DNA of 64,000 bases from positions 3,534,001 to 3,598,000 of the forward strand of contig NZ_CP132204.1 of NCBI RefSeq assembly GCF_030718995.1, in the 5' to 3' direction. Position numbers and translations under genes: made by a program. How positions within the stretch are numbered: position 1 is the stretch's first letter; the number at the start of each line of letters is the position of its first letter. Under the pieces are notes generated by a model. That model searched no databases, had not been told where the DNA came from, and was given only the letters and a program-made list of their open reading frames with translations. Below, piece after piece: positions 38,071-46,032 of this stretch. Source of the DNA: Arthrobacter oryzae (GTDB lineage Bacteria; Actinomycetota; Actinomycetes; Actinomycetales; Micrococcaceae).

Positions 38071-40113
38071 ATGGCGCTAACTACGTCACTGGCGGGGCGA
38101 GTCCGAAACACGAGATTGCCGAAGAGTCATGCCCTCTTGCCTCTCTTGGAGGCCGTCGTCAACGGCATCCAAGCCCTTGATGCCCGCTTCGGCGACGAAG
38201 TCGAGAAGGCGCGGCTGACTGTCAAGGTCCACCGCAATCCGCAGGACGGGCTAGACCTCGGCCTCGCAAGCCCCGGCCGTGCGGCGCTGAACCCGATCGT
38301 CGGCTTCAGCATCGAGGACAATGGAGTCGGCTTCACCCCGGAAAACATGGCCTCATTCGAGACCTTGGACAGCGACTACAAGGCTGGGATCGGTTGCCGT
38401 GGCGTCGGACGTCTGCTCTGGCTCAAGGCATTCGACAGGGTCTCAATCCGCAGCGCCTACGACGACGGCGCTGGGAACCTCCGTGCACGCCAGTTCAGAT
38501 TTTCCATAGAGCGGGAGGTCGAGCACGTCGAGGAACCGGACAGCTTCGAGGGCACCGGCACGGAAGTGCACCTGGTCGGATTCAAGGATGCGTTCCAAAG
38601 GAGCGCACCGAAGACTGTCGATGCCATCGCCCGTGAAGTATTTGAGCACTGCATCTGGTATTTCCTCCGGCCAGGCGGTGCGCCGGAGGTCACGATCGTT
38701 GATGATGACGAAGCGGTCTCGCTCAAGGAGCTGATGGACGACTTTGTGTACTCCGAAATGCCGACGACCACAATCGCAGTCAAAGGCGAAAAGTTCTACA
38801 TGGTCAATCTGTGCATCAAGTCCTCCACCCGAAACCCTGCGCCTCGCCTGTACTGGTGCGCGGCGAGCCGAGTGGTCCTCGAGGAGAATCTGACGAGCAA
38901 GGTTCCAGGGCTTTTCGGGCGGCTCAAGGACGAGACGTCCGCCGAGTTCACGTACGTCTGCTACCTGTCCTCCGATTACCTCGACGCGCACGTTCGAGCG
39001 GATCGCACCGCCTTCGACATGAGCGAGCGCATCCCGGGCGGTTCTCTGATCGATGACATTTCGCTGGATGACATCCGCGCCGGGGTGCTGGGAGAGGTAG
39101 AGAGGATCCTCGCCGCTCCCCTCAGCGCCGCCCGTGAAGAGGGCACGGCTCGGGTCAACGACTTCGTGAGCAATCGCGCTCCGCGGTATCGGCCAGTGCT
39201 GACTCGACTCGAGTCACTGGGCGTGACAGTCGACCCTTCCATGAAGGACCAGGACCTCGAGCTTCTTCTCCACCGAAACCTTCAGAAACTCGAAGCCAAC
39301 GCCATCGCCGAGGGCCAGGTTGTGTTCGCTGAAGTTGGTTCCGTACCTCTGGAGAACTACGAAGAACGCCTCACCCAATACCTCGACACGGTCACTGAGA
39401 TTAACCAGTCAGACTTGGCGGCGTACGTGTTTCGACGGCGTACGATTCTCGACATCCTCGCCCGACTGATCAGGTCCGACGAGCAGGGTAAATACCGGAG
39501 AGAGGACGTCATCCACTCGCTGCTCATCCCTATGCGGACCACCTCGAACGACATTGGAACCGACGCCTCAAACCTCTGGATTATCGATGAGCGGCTTGCG
39601 TTCCACGACTATCTGGCTTCCGACAAGACCCTCAAGAGCATGCCCATCACCGGTTCCGATTCGATGAAGGAACCGGATGTGATCGCGACGCGGCTCGTTG
39701 ACACTCCGGTACTCGCGGCAGAGGGGGAGAAGCTTCCGCTGCCGTCGATTGTCGTGATCGAAATCAAGCGGCCGATGCGCAACGACGCTTCGGAGGACAA
39801 AGACCCAATCCAGCAATGTCTGGACTACGTCAAGCGTGTGCGCGCTGGTGGGGTGCTGACTGCTTCTGGACGTCCGATTCCTGAGACACCGCAGCCTCCT
39901 GCGTTCTGCTACATTGTCGCAGACCTTACTCCGACGATGATCGACAGGTGCAAGTATGCGGGCCTGCGCCCGACCCATGACGGCCTCGGCTATTTCGGCT
40001 TCAACGAACCGTACAAGGCTTACATCGAGGTCATGAACTTTGACCGGCTCGTCAACGCGGCTACAGAGCGCAATAGAGCGTTCTTCGACAAGCTGGGCCT
40101 GCCCTCTAGCTAG
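38071..40113 (+). CDS. GHKL ATPase with C-terminal PD-(D/E)XK-like domain
   Basis: A 680-residue protein. The N-terminal GHKL (Hsp90/MutL/histidine-kinase type) ATPase has the N-box Glu27-Asn31 in LLEAVVNGIQAL, the G1 box EDNGVGF (82-88) and the glycine-rich lid GIGCRGVGRLLWLKAF (106-121). A long middle region follows. Near the C-terminus, EPDVIATRL (Asp536) and VVIEIKRP (Glu564, Lys566) have the spacing of a PD-(D/E)XK nuclease site, followed by an IQQCLDYVKRV helix. No kinase phosphoacceptor is seen. A GAGGGG site precedes the ATG. Taken with the OLD-type gene 282 bases downstream, an anti-phage or anti-plasmid role is inferred. Confidence 0.65.
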   Translation: MALTTSLAGRVRNTRLPKSHALLPLLEAVVNGIQALDARFGDEVEKARLTVKVHRNPQDGLDLGLASPGRAALNPIVGFSIEDNGVGFTPENMASFETLDSDYKAGIGCRGVGRLLWLKAFDRVSIRSAYDDGAGNLRARQFRFSIEREVEHVEEPDSFEGTGTEVHLVGFKDAFQRSAPKTVDAIAREVFEHCIWYFLRPGGAPEVTIVDDDEAVSLKELMDDFVYSEMPTTTIAVKGEKFYMVNLCIKSSTRNPAPRLYWCAASRVVLEENLTSKVPGLFGRLKDETSAEFTYVCYLSSDYLDAHVRADRTAFDMSERIPGGSLIDDISLDDIRAGVLGEVERILAAPLSAAREEGTARVNDFVSNRAPRYRPVLTRLESLGVTVDPSMKDQDLELLLHRNLQKLEANAIAEGQVVFAEVGSVPLENYEERLTQYLDTVTEINQSDLAAYVFRRRTILDILARLIRSDEQGKYRREDVIHSLLIPMRTTSNDIGTDASNLWIIDERLAFHDYLASDKTLKSMPITGSDSMKEPDVIATRLVDTPVLAAEGEKLPLPSIVVIEIKRPMRNDASEDKDPIQQCLDYVKRVRAGGVLTASGRPIPETPQPPAFCYIVADLTPTMIDRCKYAGLRPTHDGLGYFGFNEPYKAYIEVMNFDRLVNAATERNRAFFDKLGLPSS

Positions 40114-40167
40114 TGCCGATTGGGGGTAAGGGGCCAGGCCCGGGACAGGTTAGTTTCTGAATGTACT

Positions 40168-40225
40168 GTTGCCCGTCATGAGACAGAACGTTTAGTTGCC
40201 CGCGGGTCTATGTCCATAAGTAGAC
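40168..40225. repeat. Direct and inverted repeats between the two defence-candidate genes
   Basis: GTTGCCCG occurs at 40168-40175 and again at 40195-40202 (27-base period). Just after, GTCTA (40206-40210) and TAGAC (40221-40225) form a dyad. The 282-base gap holds no gene. The repeats may be regulator sites or the worn end of an insertion sequence; neither is proven. Confidence 0.4.
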
Positions 40226-40382
40226 AGGTGGTGAGAGGTCATAGCTGGCGGAATCTGCCCAGCTGAGAGGGGTGTGGATGGCTTGGAGAGTGGCTATCCG
40301 TTTCCGTCCCCGGTGTTGCGGGCCAACAGCTGAATTGGCGCGAGCTTGTTAGTGGCTCCCGTTCCTAGGGCAGCTACGCCTA

Positions 40383-40388
40383 TAGACT
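40383..40388 (+). promoter_or_regulatory. -10 box giving a leaderless OLD-type transcript
   Basis: TAGACT (TAnnnT) lies seven bases before GTG 40396, so the predicted transcription start coincides with the start codon. There is no ribosome-binding site, which supports leaderless translation, common in actinobacteria. Confidence 0.5.
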
Positions 40389-40395
40389 GACCCGC

Positions 40396-42216
40396 GTGCA
40401 TATTGATCGCGTTGACGTAGAGCGGCTGCTTGGGTTCGAGAAGCTGAGCATCGAGCTGGATCCGCAGCTCCAGCTTATTGCCGGGCCGAACAATGCAGGG
40501 AAGTCGTCGCTGCTCCGGGTGCTGGAGACCTTCTTTGCCAACCCGACCGGGTCGGATCTGCTGCGGTTGATGCCGTTGCACGAGTACTACGTGCAGGGAG
40601 GCCCCAGGATGATGTCCAGCGTTGTGGTGCACTTCGGGGGACTTGCCGATGCCGAGCAGGAGCTGTTCGCCGACGCGGTCCTCAAAAACGGCACTTTCTG
40701 GATCAAGATCTCATGCTCACGGGGCGGGCGTATCACGTATGAGGCGAGTCGCAAGTCAGCACGCGCGAGTGAGCTCTACAAAGCGGTACTGCAATCGTTT
40801 AGCTTCGTGAAGATCCCGTCCGTCCGCGTGAGCGAATCCGGGCAGGGTGAGAACGACCAGTCGCTGGTCAGGCTGTACGAGACGCTTGAGGGCGTACTCG
40901 TGAGATCGGGTGGCTCGCGCAAGACTCAGCTGCAGAAGGAGTTCGAGGACGCGATCAAGCCAGTTGAGGACCTTGTGCACAAGGTCCTCAGCGAGTCCGT
41001 CGTCGCCGTTGCGACCGAGCTTCCGTTTAGGGAACGTGAGCTTGGTATAAATTTGCCTGACTCAAGGCATGCTCTTCGAGGGATGCTCCAGGAGGCTGTG
41101 ATCACCAGCAGGGACGAGGTTGAGGTCTCGATCGCCGAACGCGGTACCGGCTTCCAGTCCGCGATGGTGCTCGGGATCCTTCGGTACGTGGCCTCTCAGA
41201 GCCAGCAGGTGGGTGGAAACGTGGTGTTCGCGATAGAGGAGCCTGAAGCCTTCCTCCATCCGCAGACGCAGCGGGCGATGGCAAAGATCCTGCGGGAGAT
41301 CTCAGCGGGTGCGCAGCTGCTTGTGACTACCCACAGCCCCGTCTTGGTGGATTCATTCTCGGTTCGCCGCATCGTACGGCTTCCGCTCAGTTCCGGTGGC
41401 ACCAACTACACCGCGCGTCGTCAGGAGCTGACAGAGGCTGAAGAGGGCCGGCTGACCAGATACTGCGACGCAACAAATAGTGAGCTCGTCTTCGCGAACT
41501 CGGTTGTTCTTGTCGAAGGCCATGGTGACAAGCTCCTGATCGACCATCTCCTCGCTCGCATCACCGGCGGGGCGGGCGGCCACTACGCCATGGGTATCGC
41601 TGTTATTGAAGCGTCGGGCATCGACACGATCAAGCATCTCGTGGCTCTGGCGCAGTACTTCGGCGTTCGCGCCTACGTGATCACTGACAAAGACGGCGTG
41701 CACAAGCCAGGCGGCCAAGGCAAGCGCGTGTTACTCGAGATCCTCAAAGCCAGAGATCCTGCCCCGTCCCAGAGCGAGCTTCAGGCTTTGCACGGCTTGG
41801 CGGATGCAACGGTGTCGAGCTTGAAGGCCGCGCTTGAGCAGCAGGCGAGTCTCAATCGCGGTCTTGCAAGGTGGGATGCGTTCGTTCTGGCATCCGATCT
41901 TGAAGGCCTGCTGCTCGACACGATGGGTCAGAAGAAGCTCGCTGAGATGCTCGGACCGGCGGGCGAGAACGAGGTTGACCAGGCGGCGTCGGATAGATAC
42001 GCGTCAGGCGCCACAGGCAAAGGGGAGCTGGCGGCCTGGCTTGGCTCGAAGGGATGGAACTCCACAGGCAAGAAGTCGGGGAAGGTCAAGCCTCACTTGC
42101 CGTCGGCTCTCCTGAGAGAGCACCTTGCCACACGCACGACCGTCCCTCAGGCGGTAAAGCCGCTCGATGACTGGCTTCGCACGATTATGAAGGATCACGA
42201 GCGGTCACCGCTCTGA
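40396..42216 (+). CDS. OLD-family ATPase/TOPRIM nuclease
   Basis: A 606-residue protein. The ABC/SMC-like ATPase has Walker A GPNNAGKS (30-37), Walker B VVFAIEEPEAFLHP (about 276-289) and the histidine switch LVTTHSPVLVDS. The TOPRIM domain has Glu374 in VVLVEGHGDK and the DxD pair Asp431/Asp433 in YVITDKDG. This is the architecture of OLD (overcoming lysogenization defect) proteins such as P2 Old and GajA of Gabija. No UvrD-like GajB partner is beside it; the upstream neighbour is a GHKL protein instead. GTG 40396 appears to be a leaderless start. Confidence 0.85.
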   Translation: MHIDRVDVERLLGFEKLSIELDPQLQLIAGPNNAGKSSLLRVLETFFANPTGSDLLRLMPLHEYYVQGGPRMMSSVVVHFGGLADAEQELFADAVLKNGTFWIKISCSRGGRITYEASRKSARASELYKAVLQSFSFVKIPSVRVSESGQGENDQSLVRLYETLEGVLVRSGGSRKTQLQKEFEDAIKPVEDLVHKVLSESVVAVATELPFRERELGINLPDSRHALRGMLQEAVITSRDEVEVSIAERGTGFQSAMVLGILRYVASQSQQVGGNVVFAIEEPEAFLHPQTQRAMAKILREISAGAQLLVTTHSPVLVDSFSVRRIVRLPLSSGGTNYTARRQELTEAEEGRLTRYCDATNSELVFANSVVLVEGHGDKLLIDHLLARITGGAGGHYAMGIAVIEASGIDTIKHLVALAQYFGVRAYVITDKDGVHKPGGQGKRVLLEILKARDPAPSQSELQALHGLADATVSSLKAALEQQASLNRGLARWDAFVLASDLEGLLLDTMGQKKLAEMLGPAGENEVDQAASDRYASGATGKGELAAWLGSKGWNSTGKKSGKVKPHLPSALLREHLATRTTVPQAVKPLDDWLRTIMKDHERSPL

Positions 42217-42395
42217 AGATTGTCGTTGGCGCGGCTGTACCCACTATCGAGGACGCCTTGCTACGTACCACTGGGACAAACTTGCTGGATAGACCAAGAA
42301 TGACACCGTCGACCCAACTGGGGGAACATGTCGTCGGGCAAGATTGATACCGCACGCAACCATCTCTGAGGGTTGAAGTCGATCGCTGCGGACTA

Positions 42396-42680
42396 CTACA
42401 GTCCGCTCTCGCCTTTCCACTCTTCCGGTGTCACGCGCTTGATGCTCGATGAGTGCGCCCAGCCCAGGTGGTACTTACCTGAAGAGTCCAACCATTCAAT
42501 CAGGCCGTAAGTGTGCGTCCACCCCACAGCCTTGCCGTAGATCCCGCTCACGTAGACCAGAGGCCGGCCATACTTCGGGAAGTCTCGGATTGGAGCTGGG
42601 TCATCAATCGGTCGGCTCTCTTCGGCCTGCATCCGGGCAAACATGCGCTCGGAGTCGTCGGGAGAACCACGCTTGATCAC
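42396..42680 (-). CDS. Small protein under a LexA box, unknown function
   Basis: A protein of about 94 residues, not recognised. The C-terminal half, GRPLVYVSGIYGKAVGWTHTYGLIEWLDSSGKYHLGWAHSSSI in outline, is strand-rich and could be an SH3-like barrel. Two starts are possible. ATG 42698 lies inside a LexA-type palindrome, whereas GTG 42680 follows a TATACT box (42692-42687) by six bases and would be a leaderless start with the LexA box in the promoter spacer. The second is preferred. It is the only minus-strand gene between the defence pair and the VirB2-like gene. Confidence 0.6.
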   Translation of the reverse strand: MIKRGSPDDSERMFARMQAEESRPIDDPAPIRDFPKYGRPLVYVSGIYGKAVGWTHTYGLIEWLDSSGKYHLGWAHSSSIKRVTPEEWKGESGL

Positions 42681-42690
42681 CGAACAAGTA

Positions 42691-42706
42691 TAGAACATAT
42701 GTTCGA
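42691..42706. promoter_or_regulatory. LexA/SOS box
   Basis: GAACATATGTTC (42693-42704), extended by GA on the right, matches the Gram-positive/actinobacterial LexA operator pattern GAAC-N4-GTTC. It sits directly upstream of the TATACT box of the minus-strand small gene, a position suited to repression. On the other side the nearest gene is the VirB2-like one at 42849. Confidence 0.65.
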
Positions 42707-42848
42707 ATTGATCCCTCGCTCCGAGTTTGTCGCCGCTTCAAAGCGGCATCTCGTTTTTCTGCCAGACCACGCAACGGTCATGTCGCCTCGCCCCGCCACC
42801 TCCATGAAGTCGTGAGCCCAAACCCCTCATTTCCTTGGAAGACGACAG

Positions 42849-43148
42849 ATGGAGCGCGCGATGTTTCTGGCAGCGGTGGACCCTGGCATCACCCCGAACA
42901 CGAACTTTCCCTTTCTCGAATCACTCAAGCAGATCGGCGGAGGCATCCTGGTCGGGGCCTTCATCGTGATCGCGATTGTGGCGATCGTGGGAGCCGCAAT
43001 GCTCCTCGCCGGCAAGCTCAGCCAGTCATCGCGGCTCGCGTCGGGCGGTGGCATGATCCTGCTTTGGACAGGACCGGTGGCGGCAATTCTGGGCGGGATC
43101 AATGGCTACATCCTTTGGTCCCAGTCGGCGTTCAATCTCGGATTCTAG
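42849..43148 (+). CDS. VirB2-like small membrane protein of the mating channel
   Basis: A 99-residue protein with a short polar N-terminus and two hydrophobic helices (about 32-55 and 66-90) joined by a small basic loop, LAGKLSQSSRLASGG. Size, two-helix layout and position just upstream of the VirB6-like gene fit the pilin-like or small integral protein of actinobacterial conjugation systems. No sequence signature was recognised beyond this. It starts at ATG 42849 and is 12 bases from the next gene. Confidence 0.55.
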   Translation: MERAMFLAAVDPGITPNTNFPFLESLKQIGGGILVGAFIVIAIVAIVGAAMLLAGKLSQSSRLASGGGMILLWTGPVAAILGGINGYILWSQSAFNLGF

Positions 43149-43160
43149 GTCCAGCCAGTC

Positions 43161-44549
43161 ATGCCGGTTCAGTGCGATCTGGGCGGATGGTGGCCGCCCG
43201 GTTGCGGTCTTGTCTCGCAAGCGAACGACGGCGTTCAAGGTTCCATCACATCGTTTTTCGCTAACATTCTCCAGGGCACTGCGTCCTGGATCTGGTCGTT
43301 CATCACGGGCGCATTCAGTGTCTCCGACGTCGACGATTCTCAATGGACGGCTGTTGAAGGGCTGACGAGTTGGTGGGTTGTCATCATGATGACGCCGCTC
43401 GTCGCCGCCATGATCCTCCAGTTGCTTTCCGGTTTGATCAGCCAGCAGCCACGCCGCTTGGTGCGGGCAATGGTTGGCGGCGCCGCAGCCATTCCCTTGG
43501 TGGCCGGTGCCGTTTACCTTGTCCGCCAGCTAACCAAAGTGGGCGATTCCGCAGCCACGGCACTGCTCGACTCCATGGGGACGGATCCCTACCTGGTGTT
43601 CATGCGGCTCTTTGGCTTCGAACGGGCCCCGGCGGACTCCGGGCGGGAATGGAGCGTCGTGTCGTTGGCCCCCGGAACCGCCGGCGGCGCGGCCGGGGCG
43701 GTCGTCGTCACCGTGATGGCTGTCATTGTCGTCTGGATCCTGGCGTTCATCCTAATGTGTTCGATGATCTTCCGGTCCTTCGCGCTCATCGTCCTCGCCG
43801 CCGTCGCTCCGGTCGCTCTCATGCTGATGCCATGGGATAAGACGAAAACCTGGGCCCGTCGGTGGTGCGAGATTGTCGTTGCCTTGCTGCTCGCCAAACC
43901 TCTTGCAGCAACTGTGCTGGCGGTGGCCATCAAGCTTTTTGCCGACTCGAAGTCATTCGCCGGGCTGGCCGCTGGTGTTGTGGGCATGGCACTGGCCTGC
44001 GGTGCGCCTCTGATGGCATTGCGGCTCGTGAGTTTCGCCGGAGGCGAGCTGGCCGCGGCCGCTCAAACTGCCGGTGGTGGACACGTCCTCACTCGAACCT
44101 CCAGCTTCACCGCCCGGCAGATAAGCCGGCAGACCGGTGGCCGGTTCACTCTGGCAGGGATGGCTGGCCGTTCGTCGATGACCCGCCCGATCCAGTCGAG
44201 TCGTCACCAATTTCCCACCCGCACGCTGCCGACCGGTGCCCCTCTTCCGGGAAGGCCAACGGGTGCAACGCCGTCATCCACGCCAGCTGGCAACGCTGGT
44301 GCGTTGATGCTCGACGCCGGCACCTCGGCCGCCAGCCCAGCCTCGCCACCGGGAAGCAGCGCACAGCCGCACCCGGTCCCGGGCGCATCGGCATCGGGAA
44401 GCAGACGTGGGGGCCAGACCCCCAGCGAGTCACCACGGCCGTCGTCGAAGCTAACGAACTACGCGCCACCGATCGCCCCGACGGCCCAGCCTCCAATCCA
44501 CCGGCCAGGAGTAATCCAGCCCCCAACCGACGGTGATTTCCATGTCTGA
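43161..44549 (+). CDS. VirB6/TrbL-like multi-spanning conjugation protein
   Basis: A 462-residue protein. The N-terminal 30 residues are exported-like, followed by about six transmembrane segments between 65 and 300, including WWVVIMMTPLVAAMILQLL and a VVVTVMAVIVVWILAFILM stretch, with the motif ALIVLAAVAPVALMLMPW typical of TrbL/VirB6 channel proteins. The C-terminal 150 residues are a Pro/Ser/Thr-rich cytoplasmic tail. The start ATG 43161 follows the VirB2-like stop closely, and its end overlaps the next gene by eight bases. Confidence 0.75.
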   Translation: MPVQCDLGGWWPPGCGLVSQANDGVQGSITSFFANILQGTASWIWSFITGAFSVSDVDDSQWTAVEGLTSWWVVIMMTPLVAAMILQLLSGLISQQPRRLVRAMVGGAAAIPLVAGAVYLVRQLTKVGDSAATALLDSMGTDPYLVFMRLFGFERAPADSGREWSVVSLAPGTAGGAAGAVVVTVMAVIVVWILAFILMCSMIFRSFALIVLAAVAPVALMLMPWDKTKTWARRWCEIVVALLLAKPLAATVLAVAIKLFADSKSFAGLAAGVVGMALACGAPLMALRLVSFAGGELAAAAQTAGGGHVLTRTSSFTARQISRQTGGRFTLAGMAGRSSMTRPIQSSRHQFPTRTLPTGAPLPGRPTGATPSSTPAGNAGALMLDAGTSAASPASPPGSSAQPHPVPGASASGSRRGGQTPSESPRPSSKLTNYAPPIAPTAQPPIHRPGVIQPPTDGDFHV

Positions 44550-44922
44550 AACTTCACACACCCTCGAGGCAGTCAAATTCCCCCGCTACGAGCGCCGCGG
44601 CTTGTTCATGGGCCTGAAGTGGTATCAATTGCTGTTGCTCGCGGCCGGAGTCGTCGTGGCAAGTCTCGCATCGGCATCTCAAGGACCGATCGGCTTGTTC
44701 GCTTCGGGACCGTTGTGGCTGGTGCTGATGCTCCTCGGCCTGCTGCAGTATTCACGGATTCCGTACCCGGTATGGGCCGGCCATGCCGTCCTGTTCTTCT
44801 ACCGATCGATGGCCGGACAAACAAGGTTCCTAACCAGACCTGAACGAGCAGTCCTGGCCGGACGGCTGGCGCTTCCGGGAGGGCTGGGGAACCTGGAATT
44901 GCGACGGACCACGCGAGGGTAG
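44542..44922 (+). CDS. SCO6880-family protein, N-terminal part (before in-frame amber)
   Basis: A 126-residue product: a FPRYERRGLFMGLKWYQ start, two transmembrane helices (about 28-47 and 52-70), then a PYPVWAGHAVLFFYRSMAGQTRF segment. This PrgI-like layout is the opening of SCO6880-type conjugation proteins, which are normally one polypeptide of about 480-500 residues. Here the frame meets TAG at 44920-44922 and reopens in the same frame. The split falls after GGLGNLELRRTTRG, near the end of the membrane-proximal part. It may be a true two-gene form, a readthrough site or an inactivating change. Confidence 0.7.
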   Translation: MSETSHTLEAVKFPRYERRGLFMGLKWYQLLLLAAGVVVASLASASQGPIGLFASGPLWLVLMLLGLLQYSRIPYPVWAGHAVLFFYRSMAGQTRFLTRPERAVLAGRLALPGGLGNLELRRTTRG

Positions 44923-44931
44923 TGTTTCATC

Positions 44932-46032
44932 GTGGACGCCCGCGGCAGGGAGGCGATAGCAGTACTTCGTTGCAGCACCCGGTCATTCGCGCTGTTAGAC
45001 AGCGACGACAAAGCCTGGGCCGTGCAGGCCTGGTCCCGCGTCCAGGCGGGCATGGCCCAGCGAACAGGTCTCGCGAGAATCGCCGTGCAGGACTTTACGG
45101 TTCCGTATCCGTCCACCGCCCTGCGGGACTTCTACGCAGAGGCGGCCCCGCGGCCGGCGGGCGACTCCAGCGAACTCACTTGGGGTCAGCGCGCGTACGA
45201 GGATCTGATTTCGGCGGCGGGATCCACGATGAGCCACGATCTCCTGATCGCACTCGTGGTTGACACGTCCAAGGCCCGACGCCGGATCAGAGAGTCAGGC
45301 GGGGGACTGGTCGGTGTCGAACGGGTGCTTCGTCTGGAGGTCGAGGCCATGACCACAGCGCTGGGGACGCACGGCGTCAAGGTGGAGGAGTGGCTGCCGG
45401 AAGGCGGAATCCTCGACGTCGTTCGGGGCGCATTCGATCCCGCCGCCGTCGCAAGCGGGGCAAGGAATCCGGCCAAGAAGGAATCACAACCCCGAGACTC
45501 CGTGCCGCCGAACATGCCTGCGGGCCCCATGGCCGTGGAAGAGCACTGGACATACGTACGAACGGATTCCGGTTTTCATCAAACGTTCTGGATCGCTGAG
45601 TGGCCGCGGCAGAAGGTACTTCCGGGTTTCCTTCATCCGCTGATTTATGTGGGCGACTTCCGGCATACGGTGACGGAGGTGATTCGGGCCGTGCCCACAA
45701 CTGAGGCGCTGCGGGACATCCGCTCCGCCCAGGAGGCCCATGAAACCAGGCGCCGCATCAACACTCGCTTCGACAGGCCGCTGACCCGAGAGCAACGGGC
45801 GGAGGAAGAAGAGGTCGCCCAGCGCGAGGAGGAGATCGTGGCAGGACACGGAGACGTAAGGCCCGCTGCCTACCTGACCGTTACTGCGGGGACCCTGGAG
45901 GACCTGGCCCGCCACCGGCAGGAACTGGAGTCGGCTGCCGCGGGAGCCTTCGTCGAATTGCGCCTGCTGGCCGGGCAGCAATGGGCTGCATTCGTCGCCG
46001 GTGCGCTCCCGTTCGGGCGGGGTCTGCGATGA
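44932..46032 (+). CDS. SCO6880-family protein, C-terminal part (after in-frame amber)
   Basis: A 366-residue soluble protein in the same frame as the preceding 126-residue product, only nine bases after its TAG. It opens DARGREAIAVLRCSTRSFALLD, which corresponds to the middle of SCO6880 proteins, and continues with AHETRRRINTRFDRPLTREQRAEEEE and a final RLLAGQQWAAFVAGALPFGRG, usual at the C-terminus. GTG 44932 has a GAGGG sequence about 14 bases upstream, a poor but possible ribosome site. Its stop overlaps the VirB4-like start. SCO6880 proteins act with VirB4 at the inner side of the mating channel. Confidence 0.72.
   Translation: MDARGREAIAVLRCSTRSFALLDSDDKAWAVQAWSRVQAGMAQRTGLARIAVQDFTVPYPSTALRDFYAEAAPRPAGDSSELTWGQRAYEDLISAAGSTMSHDLLIALVVDTSKARRRIRESGGGLVGVERVLRLEVEAMTTALGTHGVKVEEWLPEGGILDVVRGAFDPAAVASGARNPAKKESQPRDSVPPNMPAGPMAVEEHWTYVRTDSGFHQTFWIAEWPRQKVLPGFLHPLIYVGDFRHTVTEVIRAVPTTEALRDIRSAQEAHETRRRINTRFDRPLTREQRAEEEEVAQREEEIVAGHGDVRPAAYLTVTAGTLEDLARHRQELESAAAGAFVELRLLAGQQWAAFVAGALPFGRGLR

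Noticed and set aside
40168..40202. Insertion-sequence end between the GHKL and OLD genes
   Set aside because: The repeats resemble what IS ends can look like, but no transposase fragment or matching opposite end was found.
40396..42216. Naming the OLD-type gene as Gabija gajA
   Set aside because: No UvrD/GajB helicase gene is adjacent; the neighbour is a GHKL protein, so the name is not supported.
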